A stretch of 64,000 bases of DNA from Laetiporus sulphureus 93-53 (Eukaryota; Basidiomycota; Agaricomycetes; Polyporales; Laetiporaceae), in assembly GCF_001632365.1 (NCBI RefSeq), contig NW_024468531.1:354141-418140 (forward strand), given 5' to 3'. The translations under genes and the position numbers were made by a program. The notes under the pieces were generated by a model. It was given only the letters and a program-made list of their open reading frames with translations, ran no database searches and had not been told where the DNA came from. How positions within the stretch are numbered: the stretch's first letter is position 1; every line of letters begins with the position of its first letter. Shown piece after piece: positions 1 to 12,000 of the stretch.

Positions 1-123
1 AGTAGAACAATAAGTGGGAAGATTTGATGGTTGCCGCAGTAATGCATGTGCTCATCGTGCCTATCTTGGTTTCCCTTTTGTTCTCCGGTGTGAACATCGT
101 GCCTATCTAGGCTTCTGGCTAAA

Positions 124-903
124 CTAATAGGAAGTGGAAGGCTGATGCATAACAATAGTCCTTGTTCCCTTTGTTCCCAAATGGGTGCCTCTATTGTATC
201 CTGGAATAGACAGGTCCGACCGTATCATCCGCGGGTCTGGACCATAACATGTGATGTGGACTATCACCTGATCTCTACGCGTCGCATCTGTGGCTGAGTG
301 GCATGAGATATTGGTGAAGCACATGATCTGTGGTGTGAGAAAAGTCACATGCAGACTTTGTGGCGAAAATCTGTGACACATGTGTTCCCGGAGTATTCTA
401 AGTACCTGTTTTACAACCTGGCGATGTTCCTCCATGTCCTTGGTGAATATTAAGATATCGTCCAGATATACCATAACCTTTCCAGTGAGGATAAGATTGT
501 GAAAGATGTCATTCATCATCATTTGGAACGTTGATGGTGAATTAGTGAGTCCGAAGAACATCACTAGAGGTTCGAATAGACCTCAGTTCGTGACGAACGT
601 GGCCTTTTCCTCGTCTCCTTCCTTGATCCATATGTTATTATAAACCCACCGGATGTTGAGTTTAGAGTAGAATTGGGCTCCCTTAAGCCGGTCAAATAAG
701 TCATTGATTAGAGGGAGCGGGTATTTATTTTTCTTCGTGATTTCATTGAGCCATCTATAGTCCTGAACCGGCCTTGATTTGCCATCCTTTTTCTTGACAA
801 AGAAGAAGGGGGCATCCCAGGGGGATTTAGACTGTCTGATGCAACCAGTCTTTAGATTTTCTTTGAGGAAAATATCCAGAGCTTCTTGTTCTTTTATGCT
901 CAT
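124..903 (-). pseudogene. Ty3/gypsy reverse transcriptase fragment
   Basis: RNA-dependent DNA polymerase that would copy the retroelement RNA. The fragment carries the RT N-terminal region (KKKDGKSRPVQDYRWLNEIT), the segment ending ATFVTN, then MFFGLTNSPSTFQ and the catalytic YLDD box followed by ILIFTKD. The two halves (583-903 and 124-564) are in the same frame, separated by a stop at 583-585 where the family normally has Arg (a CGA-to-TGA change would explain it). Beyond position 124 the similarity fades and the window ends before the thumb and RNase H. Clearly gypsy-type rather than copia-type (YLDD, not YVDD, and FGLTNSP). Confidence 0.85.
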
Positions 904-960
904 TGGGTATACCTTTCCGCAGAAGGATTTCGCGCTGTCTACTAGTTCTATAGCATGATT

Positions 961-1401
961 TCATACTCTGCACTCAGGCAACTGATCGAATTCAGTTTCC
1001 TCGAAGACCTCCTTGTAATTCCAATATTCTTCTGGAACTACCTCTTGCATGCTCTTAGCTTTAGTACTTATGCCTTGAGCGATGGCTAGATCGGTGGCCT
1101 TGGTGGCTCGTATGTGTTCATATTCGGAAAACTGCTTCTGAATGTAGTCGCTGTCCAGTGCCAGCACCTTGTCACCATCCTCCAGCTTGAGCTCCCCACA
1201 GTTACAACGTGTGAAGGGAAGTGTGCATTTAGCCCAATCTATCTCTGGATTATGGTATTCTAACCAGTCAAACCCGAGGAATATGTCGTGGTCTGAAAGG
1301 GTAGTGACATTGAGCTTGCGGCGCTCTCTATGGCCCTGAACAACTATGTCTAGAAATACATAATGTGTCATATCGCCATTTCGGTTGGGGGATCCATTCA
1401 C
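961..1401 (-). pseudogene. Gypsy Pol segment: end of protease plus protease-RT linker
   Basis: This 146-codon open stretch contains the second half of a retropepsin-like domain (LSDHDIFLGFDWLEYHNPEID, where the ILG-type flap/helix motif is visible as IFLGFDW). It runs into the linker that precedes RT (EEYWNYKEVFEETEFDQLPE). It is in the same frame as the RT fragment downstream but separated from it by a stop at 961-963, followed by readable HAIEL and VYPMS motifs. It overlaps the upstream dUTPase/protease frame in another register, so a frameshift splits the protease. Non-functional. Confidence 0.75.
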
Positions 1402-2116
1402 ATTGAAAACTTGTACCGGTCATTTGAACGGTATAGTGGGTATATTGAACTTTTTTTACAAATTGTTCGTCGATGCAGCATCCAGTGCATCCGGAGTCTA
1501 GGAGTGCATTTGCTGGTATATTCCTGTCCCCAACTTCTATAGTCATTGGTATATCGATCTGGCAATGTCGTCGTACTGCTCGAACATTGAAGTTGCCTTG
1601 CAGTTTATGACCAGTGGACCCGAATCCAGCAGTCCCTCTTGCTGTTTCTGCTATCTCCGTTATGACTTTGGTAATGAGGGTATCGTTTCGTCCTAAGATG
1701 AGCTGGGCAATGTGATCGCCATACTCAATCTCGAAAGGGGTATCAAGGGTATTGATTAGCAGTATTTTGACTCGTCCTGTGTAGTCTGAGTCTATTACTC
1801 CGGCTCCTACATCTATTCCCTTTTTTACAGCCAGACCTGGGCGTGGAGCGATGCGTCCGTAGCATCCACTTGATATCATCAACTTCAGGCTGGTATCTAT
1901 GAGTCCATGAGAATGGGGTCCTATAGTACATTGCTCCACTGAATGCAAGTCATATCCTGCTGCTCCATCTGACTGATGTGAGGGTACAATCGCTTGTGGA
2001 TGGTCTAGATATACATGCAAGGTTGTTTTCCTGTTCTTCTTCTGTGTATGCTTGGGGGTGGAAGCTGCAACCTGCAAACTGTCAGTGTTCAAAGATGAAG
2101 AAATAAAAGGTTTCAT
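1328..2116 (-). pseudogene. dUTPase domain fused to retroviral-type aspartic protease
   Basis: Residues about 35-175 hold a trimeric-type dUTPase (dUTP to dUMP + PPi). Motif 1 is SDGAAGYDLHS, motif 2 GRIAPRPGLA (Pro where the family usually has Ser), motif 3 GVIDSDYTGRV, motif 4 HIAQLILGRN and motif 5 ARGTAGFGSTG. About 20 residues later a retropepsin starts (ANALLDSGCTG, with the catalytic DSG) and then runs out of frame. The order dUTPase-protease resembles the Pro frame of betaretroviruses. It is not the lentiviral order, where dUTPase lies after RNase H. The frame is open for 262 codons, then broken in the protease. The N-terminal boundary is uncertain because the true ORF would be a Gag-Pol fusion. 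Confidence 0.85.
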
Positions 2117-4198
2117 GAATTAAGCACAGCTGCTTCTTGAGCCTGCCGAGCTTGATCAGAGGACTCTGCCTTGTCATCCCGAGACTCCACATTTAAAGAT
2201 ATAGTGTGGGCACCACTACTTGCACCCATATTGTCCGATGTAGTGCTAGAAGTACATGTGAGTGATGAAAGTATAGAAAATCTAGAACCGCTAGGGGGTG
2301 GTGGTGTGCTGTCGTCTGTGACTGAGGTACTCGAATTTCCCATACCAGTGCTTAGACCCTCCTACCCACGTCCCTCCTGGGTATTTTCAGGATTGCTCTG
2401 AAGGCCCTTCTCAGGTTTTTGGGCCTCCATGACCAATAGAGCGTCCATGCCCAGGGGCTCACCTTGGGTGGACCCAGTTATCCCAAGACCGTTCTCAGGC
2501 TTTTGTGCCTCCAGCATCAAGGGACTCCCAGTATTGTCCTTTTCTGGCAAGACATGCGTACTTATGCCTTGCTGTATTGAAAACCTGCCTGGTTGAGCAG
2601 AGTGGGGTTGGTCATCATGGCTGCCTTAAATGCTCATACAGTGATGAGCGCAGAAATGAGCTGAGCACAAAGCACGAGGCAGGCAGCAGGCAAGCCCAGG
2701 CAGCCAACCAACCCTTTGTCATATCAACTGCCTCCGAGACATGCGTACTACACGAGGCAGTTGGAGCTGGAAAAGATGGTCTCGACTGAGTGAGGCATGA
2801 GCAAGAAGCCAGCGGCAGCCCAGTACACCTTCCAGAAAAACCAAGGGGCGAAGGCGGTACTGAGGATCGAGGATAAACTGCTCGAATGAGCATAGCAGTA
2901 GCAGGATATTAGTTACAGCGTTAGCAGGATACCACTCTTACAAGTTTTAGATTTCAGACACATTTCAGATATGCTTCTAGTCTCTGGAAGCAGGGTACAG
3001 ACACTTCCCATAGTAATGAACAGTTTGGCAATGAGCTGTCCGTCATAGTATATAAATCTGGTCACAATTGGCGAAAAGGATAATCGACTGAGAGGGGATC
3101 ACAGGAGCGAACTTTTTCATAGTTCCACAGTTCTATTATTCCACTCTACACAGCTCATCTTTGATACCAATCTATTGCTTCACTATTAATTGTGTTCTAT
3201 CGAACTCGATAACTTCGTTAACAAAGTCTGCACTACGGACAACTCGCACCACAAGCCCAGAGATAAAGGCGATCACCTAGGCTCAGTACGGTCTCTTACG
3301 CACAGTTCCTCGGTTAACTTGTTCTATCGAGGCCAGGAGGACTTTATCAGTCGAGCGCTAGAAGGAACAAAGTGATCGAACACACCAAATGGGGTCCAGC
3401 CAAGGCCAATGGTAGCAGACAAACAAGTTCCATATTAGGATTTTTTTCCCACAGTCCCAATTAGGTGTCCAACTCGTGTTTGCGAACAGCATTAAAGCGC
3501 TGGGAACGATCTGCGAACAATCCCTGCAGATCTGCGAACAAAACTCAAACAACCCCAAATAGGAGACTCGAAGGGCCGAGGCGGACGTCTGGTCCGAACG
3601 ATCGTGCTAGCAGATCTGCGAACAAACTGTTAGTGCTCAGACAGCATTTGCGAACAATTGATTGGCACGTAAACCCCATTTGCGATCAATTCAAAGCACG
3701 AAGCTGACATAATGTGGGACATTCATCTCTCAAAACAGTAACATGCATGTGGGCAAGGCCAGCATTCCATCCTAGCTCCAGCCAGTCAGCCAGCCAGCTG
3801 AATGAAACTATCTGCACCGTACCTTTCCATTGCACGCTTCGGACGACACTCTCGTCCACCACCCACACACACATCACCCATATCCACTAACATCACAGAG
3901 TCTTAGTAGCAAGAAACCTGCAGGCCTCGCACCCTTCAAGAAAAGAGTCATCTTCCTGTACTGGCACACCATCAGAGACAGAGCAGAGTGGTTGATACTC
4001 ACCTCGCTCCGCAACGAAGTGATCGGTACTGCCTGACCATGGACCATAGGGAGGTGGCATCTGAGCATATCAATGGCCTCAGTTTCTTCTACTGATATGG
4101 CTCGAGCTTGAGTTCCTGCAGGCTGAAAGGGAGTCTTCTGCTTTCAGCACTGCGCCTTGATCCCGACGGTGTCCTTGTGAGGAACAGACTTCCTTGCC
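2117..4198. other. Decayed interior of the gypsy element between Gag and dUTPase
   Basis: No gene is supported here. Short open stretches on both strands are low-complexity (Pro/Ser/Gln-rich) and share no recognisable domain. A zinc-knuckle (CX2CX4HX4C) expected after the capsid was not found. Between about 3478 and 3660 a 13-mer, GATCTGCGAACAA, occurs three times with two shorter variants. By position this is Gag C-terminus and spacer, or an insertion into it. Confidence 0.4.
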
Positions 4199-4410
4199 TC
4201 ATCCACGTTCTTGACAGGTGACCTTGCTGTCCTTATCATGTTTGCCATTTCCGGTGCTGTTGCTGAACCTTCTACTGCAACCTGCCATGTCTTGGAGTCG
4301 GACTTCTTGCCTTTGCCCTTTCAGTCTTCGTAGGTGGTGGCCCACTGCTGCTGCTGCTGGAGGTCGAGTCAGGCTGCAACCTCCTTCCAGAGGCTGTAGC
4401 TGTTTACGTC

Positions 4411-4900
4411 CTAACTGATGCCTTCTGACGAACAAATTTTGTTGCAGAGCTCCTTCCGCATGGTGTTGCAAAGGAGCTGGAGCAGCAGTTGCTCGTTCTT
4501 GTACCCTGAGAACTTGACCCAATGTTCCCATTCAGTGATGAATTCCTCCCAAGGTTTGTAGCGCTGCTGTAATGTGCATAGCATGCGCTGGCCTTTCAGT
4601 TCTGGGTTTGCAGGATAATACATTTTCTTGAAGTCCTTGACGAAGTCTGGAAGCGTGTCGTACACGATCTCACCACCGTCCATCCTTTCTAGTAATGAGG
4701 ACTTCCAGTGGTCGATGTGACTTCCACATATATAGGAAATGGCCCACTGAACCTTAGCTTGTTCATCACTAAACTTGCTAGGCTTCATGATGATGTAGTT
4801 CATAACATCGGTGAGCCAGGCCTTTGCCTTTACCTTGGTGCCATCAAATGCCTCAGGGAGATTGACCTTTGGCCCTCAGAACGATTGTCTGTGCTGTTCG
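4411..4900 (-). pseudogene. Ty3/gypsy Gag capsid-like fragment
   Basis: The reading frame starts with LPEAFDG and continues through KAWLTDVMNYI, DEQAKVQWAISYI, GSHIDHW and the fungal retrotransposon-Gag signature around YYPANPELKGQRML and LQQRYKPWEEFITEWE. This is the capsid region that assembles the particle. A stop lies just upstream of LPEAFDG and the frame is lost after position 4411, so the protein is broken. The order relative to the coiled coil at 5127-5612 and the Pol pieces supports one minus-strand element. Confidence 0.75.
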
Positions 4901-5126
4901 TCTGAGGAAGCTGGTGTAGGAGCCATGGACCTCCAGTTCTAATCTGGAGCGGGTACTTCTGGCTCCAGGGGAAAAACGTAGTGGATGTCCTTGAACTCGT
5001 CGTCGTGGTCATCGCCGAGGTATACTGAATGTGCCGGAGAGATTGGGGGTGTGGCGATTCTTCGACCAGGCTGCCGAGTGTTTGACTTATGGGTCCTGTT
5101 GAAGGTTGAAGGACCCTCGACTCCTG

Positions 5127-5612
5127 TTATCCAGTTCTGAATGCTGGTTTGCTTTGGATCTTTTTTTGCCTCTGTGCGAGGCCTCGTGCACGTGCATGAG
5201 GTAGGATCCAGACCAGTGATGCCCCGTGCTGTGGGGTGATAATTTCTTCATGGTACAGTGATTCTAGTGGCACAGGGCTCTTTGGGGCCTGGAGATGGCT
5301 TGGTGGTGGAGATGGTACCCTCTCGAGAGCCTTCTGTCTTTGCTCGAGCTCAACTATTCTTCTTCGATGCTCGAGACTTTGAAGTCTCCATAGGTCAGAC
5401 TCCCTCTTTTCAGCCTTCAGCTGCATCTCCAATGCGGCTATGTATTTCTTGTAGTTGGCCTCACTTTGGTCAACTGTTTGGAGATGCTGCCTCATCTGCT
5501 GGACCATGTCGAGTTCATCTTTCGGGGCTCGTAGCTCTGTGAAAGCTTCCTCCTTCAATCCTTTTTCTAGGATTAGGTCATCCAATAGTTGTTTCTGGGC
5601 CTCATCAGCCAC
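5127..5612 (-). pseudogene. Gag N-terminal coiled-coil region
   Basis: A 161-codon open frame begins MADEAQKQLLDDLILEKGLK and is dominated by Glu/Lys/Gln/Leu heptad-like repeats (residues about 5-105), then a Pro/Ser-rich tail. It lies upstream of the capsid fragment on the same strand, at the position of a gypsy Gag N-terminus. The two are separated by stops and a frame change. There is no independent domain match, so an unrelated coiled-coil gene cannot be excluded, but the context favours Gag. Confidence 0.5.
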
Positions 5613-7076
5613 GAGCTGTGCCGCTCGCTCCTCTGCGACTACCTTGATTAGGGTGATTACTTCTTGGTGAAGTCAGTCGTAGTCAGTTTGGAGGTGCTGA
5701 TATGCCCTTCGCATATCTACTGGGTGATTCCAGAATCCTGAAGTTTCCTCCGTGGGTGGTGCTAGCCCGGGACGTGAATAGTAATATGTGCATCTTGTGT
5801 CCGAGAAGGTCATGGACTGGTATCCAGTCGGTGTGTTACTGTGACTGGACCACACAAAGTCCTCGCCCTGGGCTGCTGCTCCATGTCATGCCGGTTGGTC
5901 TACCTGCTCAGTACGGAATCTCCTCCATTCTTCCTCGTCATGGTGTGGGGCTTGAATGTCATATGCCCACTGCTGGAAGGCCCTCCCTCTGCTTGGTTCA
6001 TGAGGGTAGAGTCACTTAAATTCTTCTTGTAAGTGACGCAAGGGAGATCTTTGACCAGGAATAGAGTGTGCCATTCCTTGGTCTGAGTAGTATCAGGGAG
6101 TGGGAGCATGTGTGGAGATAATGGAGGTTGCTGCCTCTGAGGATTCTGGTCATAGAGACCCAGTTTGGGATGGTTCTGGGTTTTGGAGTGCTATCTCCAT
6201 GGCATGTTCAGAACGGGGTTGTTGCAAATGTTGCGACATCTTCAAACTCATTTATCCGGTCGAGAGTTTGACGACCTGTTCTTCACCAAGCCCAGTAATG
6301 GACCAGATGCAGCTTTAAAGTCCTGCTACTTCTAGTAGGTCTAGTTACTACGGAGTCCTGAATAATGCAGTTCGCAGTCACAGAGGGGTCTTTGTGGTCT
6401 TTGATTATTTCACTACCAGTGTCCAACTACCTCTGAAGGGATGTAACCTTGGTCCACCTGCCATTTTAGCAGAGCTTTCCAAGAGTTCGTCCTGCATCAA
6501 ATGACTATTTGTTTATGTATGTACTTGTAACTAAATCCCTAAGTAAGTCAGAACTGCGCAGGGGTTGAATACACGTCTGGTGCCGCTTTAGCACTGAGCA
6601 AGTAGGTTTAGACCCTCGCTACTCGAGGTTTGCAGGTCTCGCCGAAGCAGTCCAGAAGTGTTGCTGATTCACAGCTTCCTGTGGTTTTCGCAGAAGGTTC
6701 TTCCTTGTTATCTGCTAGCCCTTTTTGTATCCACGTAGGCTATATGCTTGGTTTCAGTTAATTCAGATGCGCTGTCATAAGCAGACCACGCTCTACCACT
6801 GATAGATAGTGAGACTATCCAGATGCACGGCAGCTAGGTCGAGAATATTTTATATGGACGAGCAGTCTGCCTTCAGGCTACACCACTGGTCAGTCCAATA
6901 CAGGAGCTGCCTAGTTGCTGTGATGTAGATGATAGCAGTACCCTTTGAAGGAGTACTGTGTCCCTTTACCACAGCAGTTCTGTCATCGTCAGGCTCTCTG
7001 GCCCTTCTTAACGGCCCAGTTAATTTTAACTGGCTGTGTTTAGCAAAGTCACTTATGCCTGGGGTCACGGCAAGTT
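5613..7076. other. Gypsy 5' untranslated or decayed Gag leader
   Basis: Only short open stretches on both strands and no recognisable domain. By position it lies between the candidate 5' LTR and the Gag coiled coil. No convincing tRNA primer-binding site was found, which leaves the LTR boundary open. Confidence 0.35.
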
Positions 7077-7764
7077 TGTGACAGCTCACAGCCGAAGCCT
7101 TGTGCCAACTTTCGCAGGAGGCTGGTTTAGGGCCTATGTATCCTGACTGACAGTTCACATATTCGCTTCACCGAAGAGGTTCAGCAGGGTGCAGCTAAGC
7201 CCAAGGAATGCGGGGAGTAGCTTTGGGTGAGTACGATAGAGATAGAGTTGATCGTCAGAGGTATACGATCTGAGGCGATGACCGGTGCCCACAGATCAAG
7301 AGGAGTAGTTTCGAGTTATGTGAAGGATCTCAAGAACTCCTTGAGTCCACTCTCGCTTAACCCGTCAGGGTTCTTTGGCTTAAGTGGAGAAGTAAAGATC
7401 AACTCGAAACTGAGGTGGAGGCCTCAGCTCGAGCCAGTATATATAGATGTGGACCTAGACCCCTGGTACCGGGTATAGGATCCTGCGTACCCTAGATTTG
7501 TACTAATACATCATTATGGCATGCTATGGTGTGCTCAGGCCTAGTGGAGTCCGTCTAAGTCTAGGAGTGTCTATGAAGTCCAGGCCTGTGATGTCACTAT
7601 GATGTAGGGTCACGTGACTGGTACATGTCCGAGGAATGTCCGAGTGGCATGGGTATACTTAGGTATACATGTGGAGGCGTAGTGATACATTCTGTATATG
7701 GTATATGGGTGGATGAAATAAAGTCCTTGGCGCTTGAGACTTGTGGCACAGAAAAACTGTGACA
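7077..7764 (-). repeat. Candidate 5' LTR of the gypsy element
   Basis: On the minus strand the segment starts TGTCACAG and ends in CTGTCACA, contains a TATA-like TATATATA (about 7437-7445) and lies upstream of Gag. The matching 3' LTR is outside the window and no target duplication can be tested, so the limits are tentative. Confidence 0.25.
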
Positions 7765-8143
7765 TAGGCCCTTAAGCCATACTCAAACTCTATATCTTCA
7801 GTGAACCGTGTATGCTGCATGCATGCATCACTGCGATCTCACAAACGGGTTCAGTAACTGCATCAAACGAAACGAGACTTTGAAACGAGCTGGGTCGACA
7901 TGTCGATGCACCGTGCTGAGAGGCCTCTACGTTTGCACTTTGACATTAGGAACGGATACATTCAATTGTAAAACCGGGCAGTTCTCGAGTCGTATAAGAG
8001 GCATCCTGTTATAGAACGAACTTGTGACAGACAAGAAGCATCAGCTCCTTAGACGTCCTGCCCAGGCTTAGGTGTTCCCATGCAGAAATACACTGGTACA
8101 GTTCATTGTTTTCCTTCAGACAAATGCGCCTACTCATCGTCCC
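7765..8143. other. No gene seen
   Basis: Sequence between the candidate gypsy LTR and the 3' end of formamidase copy A. Only short non-conserved open stretches; presumably 3' flank of copy A. Confidence 0.5.
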
Positions 8144-8714
8144 TCAGACAATGTGGTTTCTGCGGACCGCACATTGATCGAAATTTTTCCTCACAAGCCC
8201 TTCTTTCTTCGGCTGGATGTTTTACATAGCAAGTGGTAGCCGTCATATAATCTGCACTGGCGGCGTTCATACGTTCAACGTCTCCCAAGGACAGTGCGAG
8301 TATCACGCATAGCATTCGGTGAGTCCTGCTGTATCATCATAGCGACCGTTAATGATTTCACAGCATTTATTGAGCTACCAGATGTATGACAATAGCACCA
8401 TCATAAGATTTTATGGTAGCCGCAGACAGCAGTAAGTCTATCTAGGAACAAACATTGTCAAACATATATTGATCTGCCTTTGCTGGCTCCAGATAGCAGT
8501 ATCTCGTCAGCAGTTGGAATTGCCATCAATATAGCCAATATGCAGTAATATTAGATGCACCCATAGCATTGTTGGGTCTGCGTGCCTTTACGAAAATACG
8601 AAGTGACCACCTTTATCATGAACGCACTGATGACGTTCAGCGCTGCCTGTCTATACGCGACGGTCTCATACGTGAGGCACCACATGCGTACCGGGTCAGT
8701 GCTATACCTGAGGT

Positions 8715-8719
8715 ATTCA
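8715..8719. repeat. Target-site duplication, left copy (ATTCA)
   Basis: ATTCA directly precedes the TG of the LTR at 8720 and is repeated directly after the other LTR at 13774-13778. Five bp is the usual duplication length for Ty1/copia integrases. Confidence 0.9.
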
Positions 8720-9080
8720 TGTAAACGGATGGAAAAGGAGTGGACGAGAGGACACACGCTAGAGTCAAAGGCTTCAGCTCCTTGATGATAGAAGGACTAT
8801 ATTAGTAGTATGTACCTAGAGTCAACTACGATACATTAGTATGTAANNNNNNNNNNNNNNNNNNNNNNNNNNNNNNNNNNNNNNNNNNNNNNNNNNNNNN
8901 NNNNNNNNNNNNNNNNNNNNNNNNNNNNNNNNNNNNNNNNNNNNNNNNNNNNNNNNNNNNNNNNNNNNNNNNNNNNNNNNNNNNNNNNNNNNNNNNGGCG
9001 CTAATGCCTGATAAGTACATAAAAGGAAATACCAGCTGATAAGTCCATACTTAAGTATAGCTAGGCTTGATATTCCAACA
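8720..9080 (-). repeat. 3' LTR of the copia element (contains sequence gap)
   Basis: On the plus strand it starts TGTAAACGG and ends GATATTCCAACA, matching the other LTR. Positions 8847-8996 are N. By comparison with the 5' LTR, the missing part is the 111-bp tandem repeat region; the corresponding stretch there is about 215 bp, so the gap size of 150 is probably a placeholder. Confidence 0.9.
8847..8996. other. Assembly gap of 150 N
   Basis: Unknown bases. It starts exactly where the LTR tandem repeat would begin its next unit, which suggests a collapsed or unresolved repeat in assembly. Confidence 0.99.
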
Positions 9081-9087
9081 CTCCCCC
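9081..9087 (-). promoter_or_regulatory. Polypurine tract of the copia element
   Basis: On the minus strand GGGGGAG lies directly between the TGA stop of the polyprotein and the TGTTGGAATATC start of the 3' LTR. This is the usual position and composition of the plus-strand primer in Ty1/copia elements. Confidence 0.85.
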
Positions 9088-12000
9088 TCAAGCCAGGTGA
9101 AGTTCAAGCATTCCGGCGAACTTCTCCACCTTCTGGCGGGTCAACGCCTTGGTAAGAAGGTCAGCGACCATGTCGTTGGTCGGGCAATACAAGATGATGG
9201 CGCGTTCCATATCGATAACCTCACGAATGAAATGGTAGCGAATGTCGATATGCTTCATTCGTGCATGAAGGAGTCCACTCTGTGCGATCGTGATTGTGCT
9301 CTGATTGTCGGCGTGTAACGGTGTCGGTTCCACCAGAGGCGAGGTGAGTTCTGCGAGAAGTGCGTGTAGCCACAACAGCTCGCGCGATGCGTCAGATGCA
9401 GCAATGTATTCGGCCTCCGTGGAAGACAGCGCGATAAGGGGCTGCTTGCGTGAAGACCAGCTGACAGCTCCCCCAGAGTAGAGGAAGCTGTACGCTGAGA
9501 TCGAGTGATGGTGGGCTTGCGAGGCCCAGTCGGTGTCAGTGTAACCTATAAGACCATCGGTTGTCGCACCGAATGTCAAGGCCAGGTCATGTGTGCCTTT
9601 AAGATAGCGCAGCACATGTTTTGCAGCTTCCCAATGCATGGGCGCTGGGTCAGCCATGAAGCACGCCAGTGTTGAAGTGGCGAATGCGATGTCATGACGT
9701 GTGCCGATAGCGGCATACATAAGGCTCCCGACGAGCCTTGCATATGGCTTGTGAGCCATGTGCGCGCAATCTTCGTCTGAGAGCTCGATACCGAAGAGGT
9801 TAATGTGGGGGTCCATTGGGACCATGAGTGCATAGGCGTCAGTCATGCTGAAGCGATCGAGTATAGTGTCAATATACGCAGCTTGTGAGAGCGAGATGGT
9901 GCGGGCAGCACAGTCACGGTGAATCTCAAAGCCTAGAAGCCAGTGCGCCTCGCCCAGGTCAACAATCTCAAATCGTGCAGCGAGCTCCCGCTTCAGATCA
10001 GTCATGGTGGCCATCGTGTTGGTGATGAGCGTGCAGTCATCGACGTGGACAACAATGATGATGATGACCTTAGAAACAAAGGCGAAAAACACACCGTAGT
10101 CGTGTTTGCTGCACTCTAGACCCAAGCCAGCAAACAGCTCACAGAGCTGAATATACCACTGTCGACCAGCCTGTTTGAGGCCGTACAGTGCCTTGATGAG
10201 CCTCCAGACATAGTCTTCATGTCCGGGAACCTCGAAACCACACGGCTGTTTCATATAGATGGTCTCGTCAAGCTCGCCATTCAGATATGCGTTTTTGAAG
10301 TCTATCTGGTGGATTTCCCAGTCGTTAGCAGCGGCGAGCATGAGTGCAAGTCGTAGTGACACAAGACTCGCTGTCGGTGATGCTGTCTGGTCGAAGTCGA
10401 TGCCCGGGATCTGTGAGAACCCTTGCGCACACAGGCATGCCTTGTACTTCGTGATCTCGTTGTTCTCGTCGTGTTTCCTGTGGAGTGACCATACTGATTC
10501 AACGACGTGCGCGTTCCCCGGCTTCTTGACTAGCTCGTAGGTTCCCATCACCTCTATCTTCGCCAGCTCCTCCTGCATTGCCTCTCGCCATTGCTCGCAT
10601 TCCGGCCTGGCCATCACCTCGCGGTACAACAGAGTGTCGCCAGCCATGGCCGCCAGAGCATAGAGGGTCTCCCCCTCATCATCGGACTTGTCCTCCGGCT
10701 GATCCTGCATGAGCTTCGTGTGCTTGAGAATGCTCCTCGGAACGCGCTGTGCACCGCGTCTGCCAGTGGTGCCGGTACCTGACTGTAAGTCACGTATCCA
10801 TTGAGATGGCTGACGTACACGTTTAGGACGTTCAGCTCCTGGCTCGGGCATGCTCTCCAGCTTGATCGCCACGCTCTCTGGCTGCGGCGGCTCAGCGTTC
10901 ACGTTTGTCGACTCATTCGGGATGGTCACAGGCAGTTGGATGGCGTTGGACGGCGCGATGGTCGTGGCTGATGTGGAGGTCAATGGAGGTTGGAGTGAAG
11001 TGCCCGTAGGCGCATTCTGGCCACTTTTGGCCTTGTTCGGCTCCCCCTCGGGCTGAACGTTGACGGAGATGGGTGTGTTTTCCTCGACGAAATGCACATC
11101 ACATTCGACGGATACCTTGCGCTTGTCAGCCCAGTACATGCGGTGGCCCTTGCTGTGCGCATCGAACCCAACCCAGTGGCCTGGATGCGACTTCGGGTTG
11201 AGCTTCGAGGCTGCATCAACACGCACCCATACAGTGCATCCAAAACACAGTAGGGGGTCGAGATGGGGTTTCTCGCCAGTAGCGCATTCGTGCAGGGTCG
11301 ACCCAGGGGTGCTGTGCGTCGTCGTGCAGTTGCGAAGCCACACAGTGTGCATGGCGGACTCAGCCCATAGGAATTTGGGGAGGTCCACGTCGAAGAGTAG
11401 CATGCGGGAGTGCTCGGCAAGCATATGGTTAATGCGTTCGGCTTTGCCGTTCTTCTGCGGGGAGTCATGCACAGTCCGGCGATGGTGCGTACCTTTGCTC
11501 TTCAGGTAAGTCTGGAACTCTGTACTCATGTACTCCCCTCCATTATCGCTCTGCAGCTCCTTGATGGCCTTGACACCTCGGTGAGTTTTTGTCCACGAGC
11601 TGTAGGCCTTGTAACGAGTGAGGACATCACTTTTGTGGGCAATAGGGCAGATGATCACCTCATCTGAGTAATCGTCTATAAAGGAGATGTAGTACTCCTT
11701 GCCTGCTAGGGACTTCACTGGTGCCTTCCCCCATACGTCCGTGTGCACGCGCTGACCATACGCGGTCACTTGCAGGCTCGAGCGCACCTTCAGGAATGAC
11801 TCACGAGTCTGCTTTGCCTTTGTGCATGGTTCGCAGAAATCAGTGGTCGAGTCCTTGAGTCGCACTCCGGTGACGATATTGGCCTCAACCATTTTCTTGA
11901 GGACAGGGGCATGGGCATGTGCCATGTGATGGTGGAACTCGGTGAGTGACAGCGTCGTCGTCAACGCTGTGTTCTTCATGGGTGCTGATGGGGTCGGCGA

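Larger units (their letters stand above)
1..7764 (-). mobile_element. Degenerate Ty3/gypsy LTR retrotransposon, 3' part outside the window
   Basis: Reading on the minus strand from high to low coordinates, the pieces come in the order coiled-coil Gag N-terminus, Gag capsid-like segment, dUTPase, aspartic protease and reverse transcriptase. That is a Ty3/gypsy order with an added dUTPase. The reading frame is broken by stops and at least one frameshift, so the copy is dead. RNase H, integrase and the 3' LTR would lie before position 1. The outer limit at 7764 rests only on a candidate 5' LTR. Confidence 0.75.

Noticed and set aside
8822..9091. Two open frames running through the N gap
   Set aside because: They are open only because unknown bases cannot give stops.
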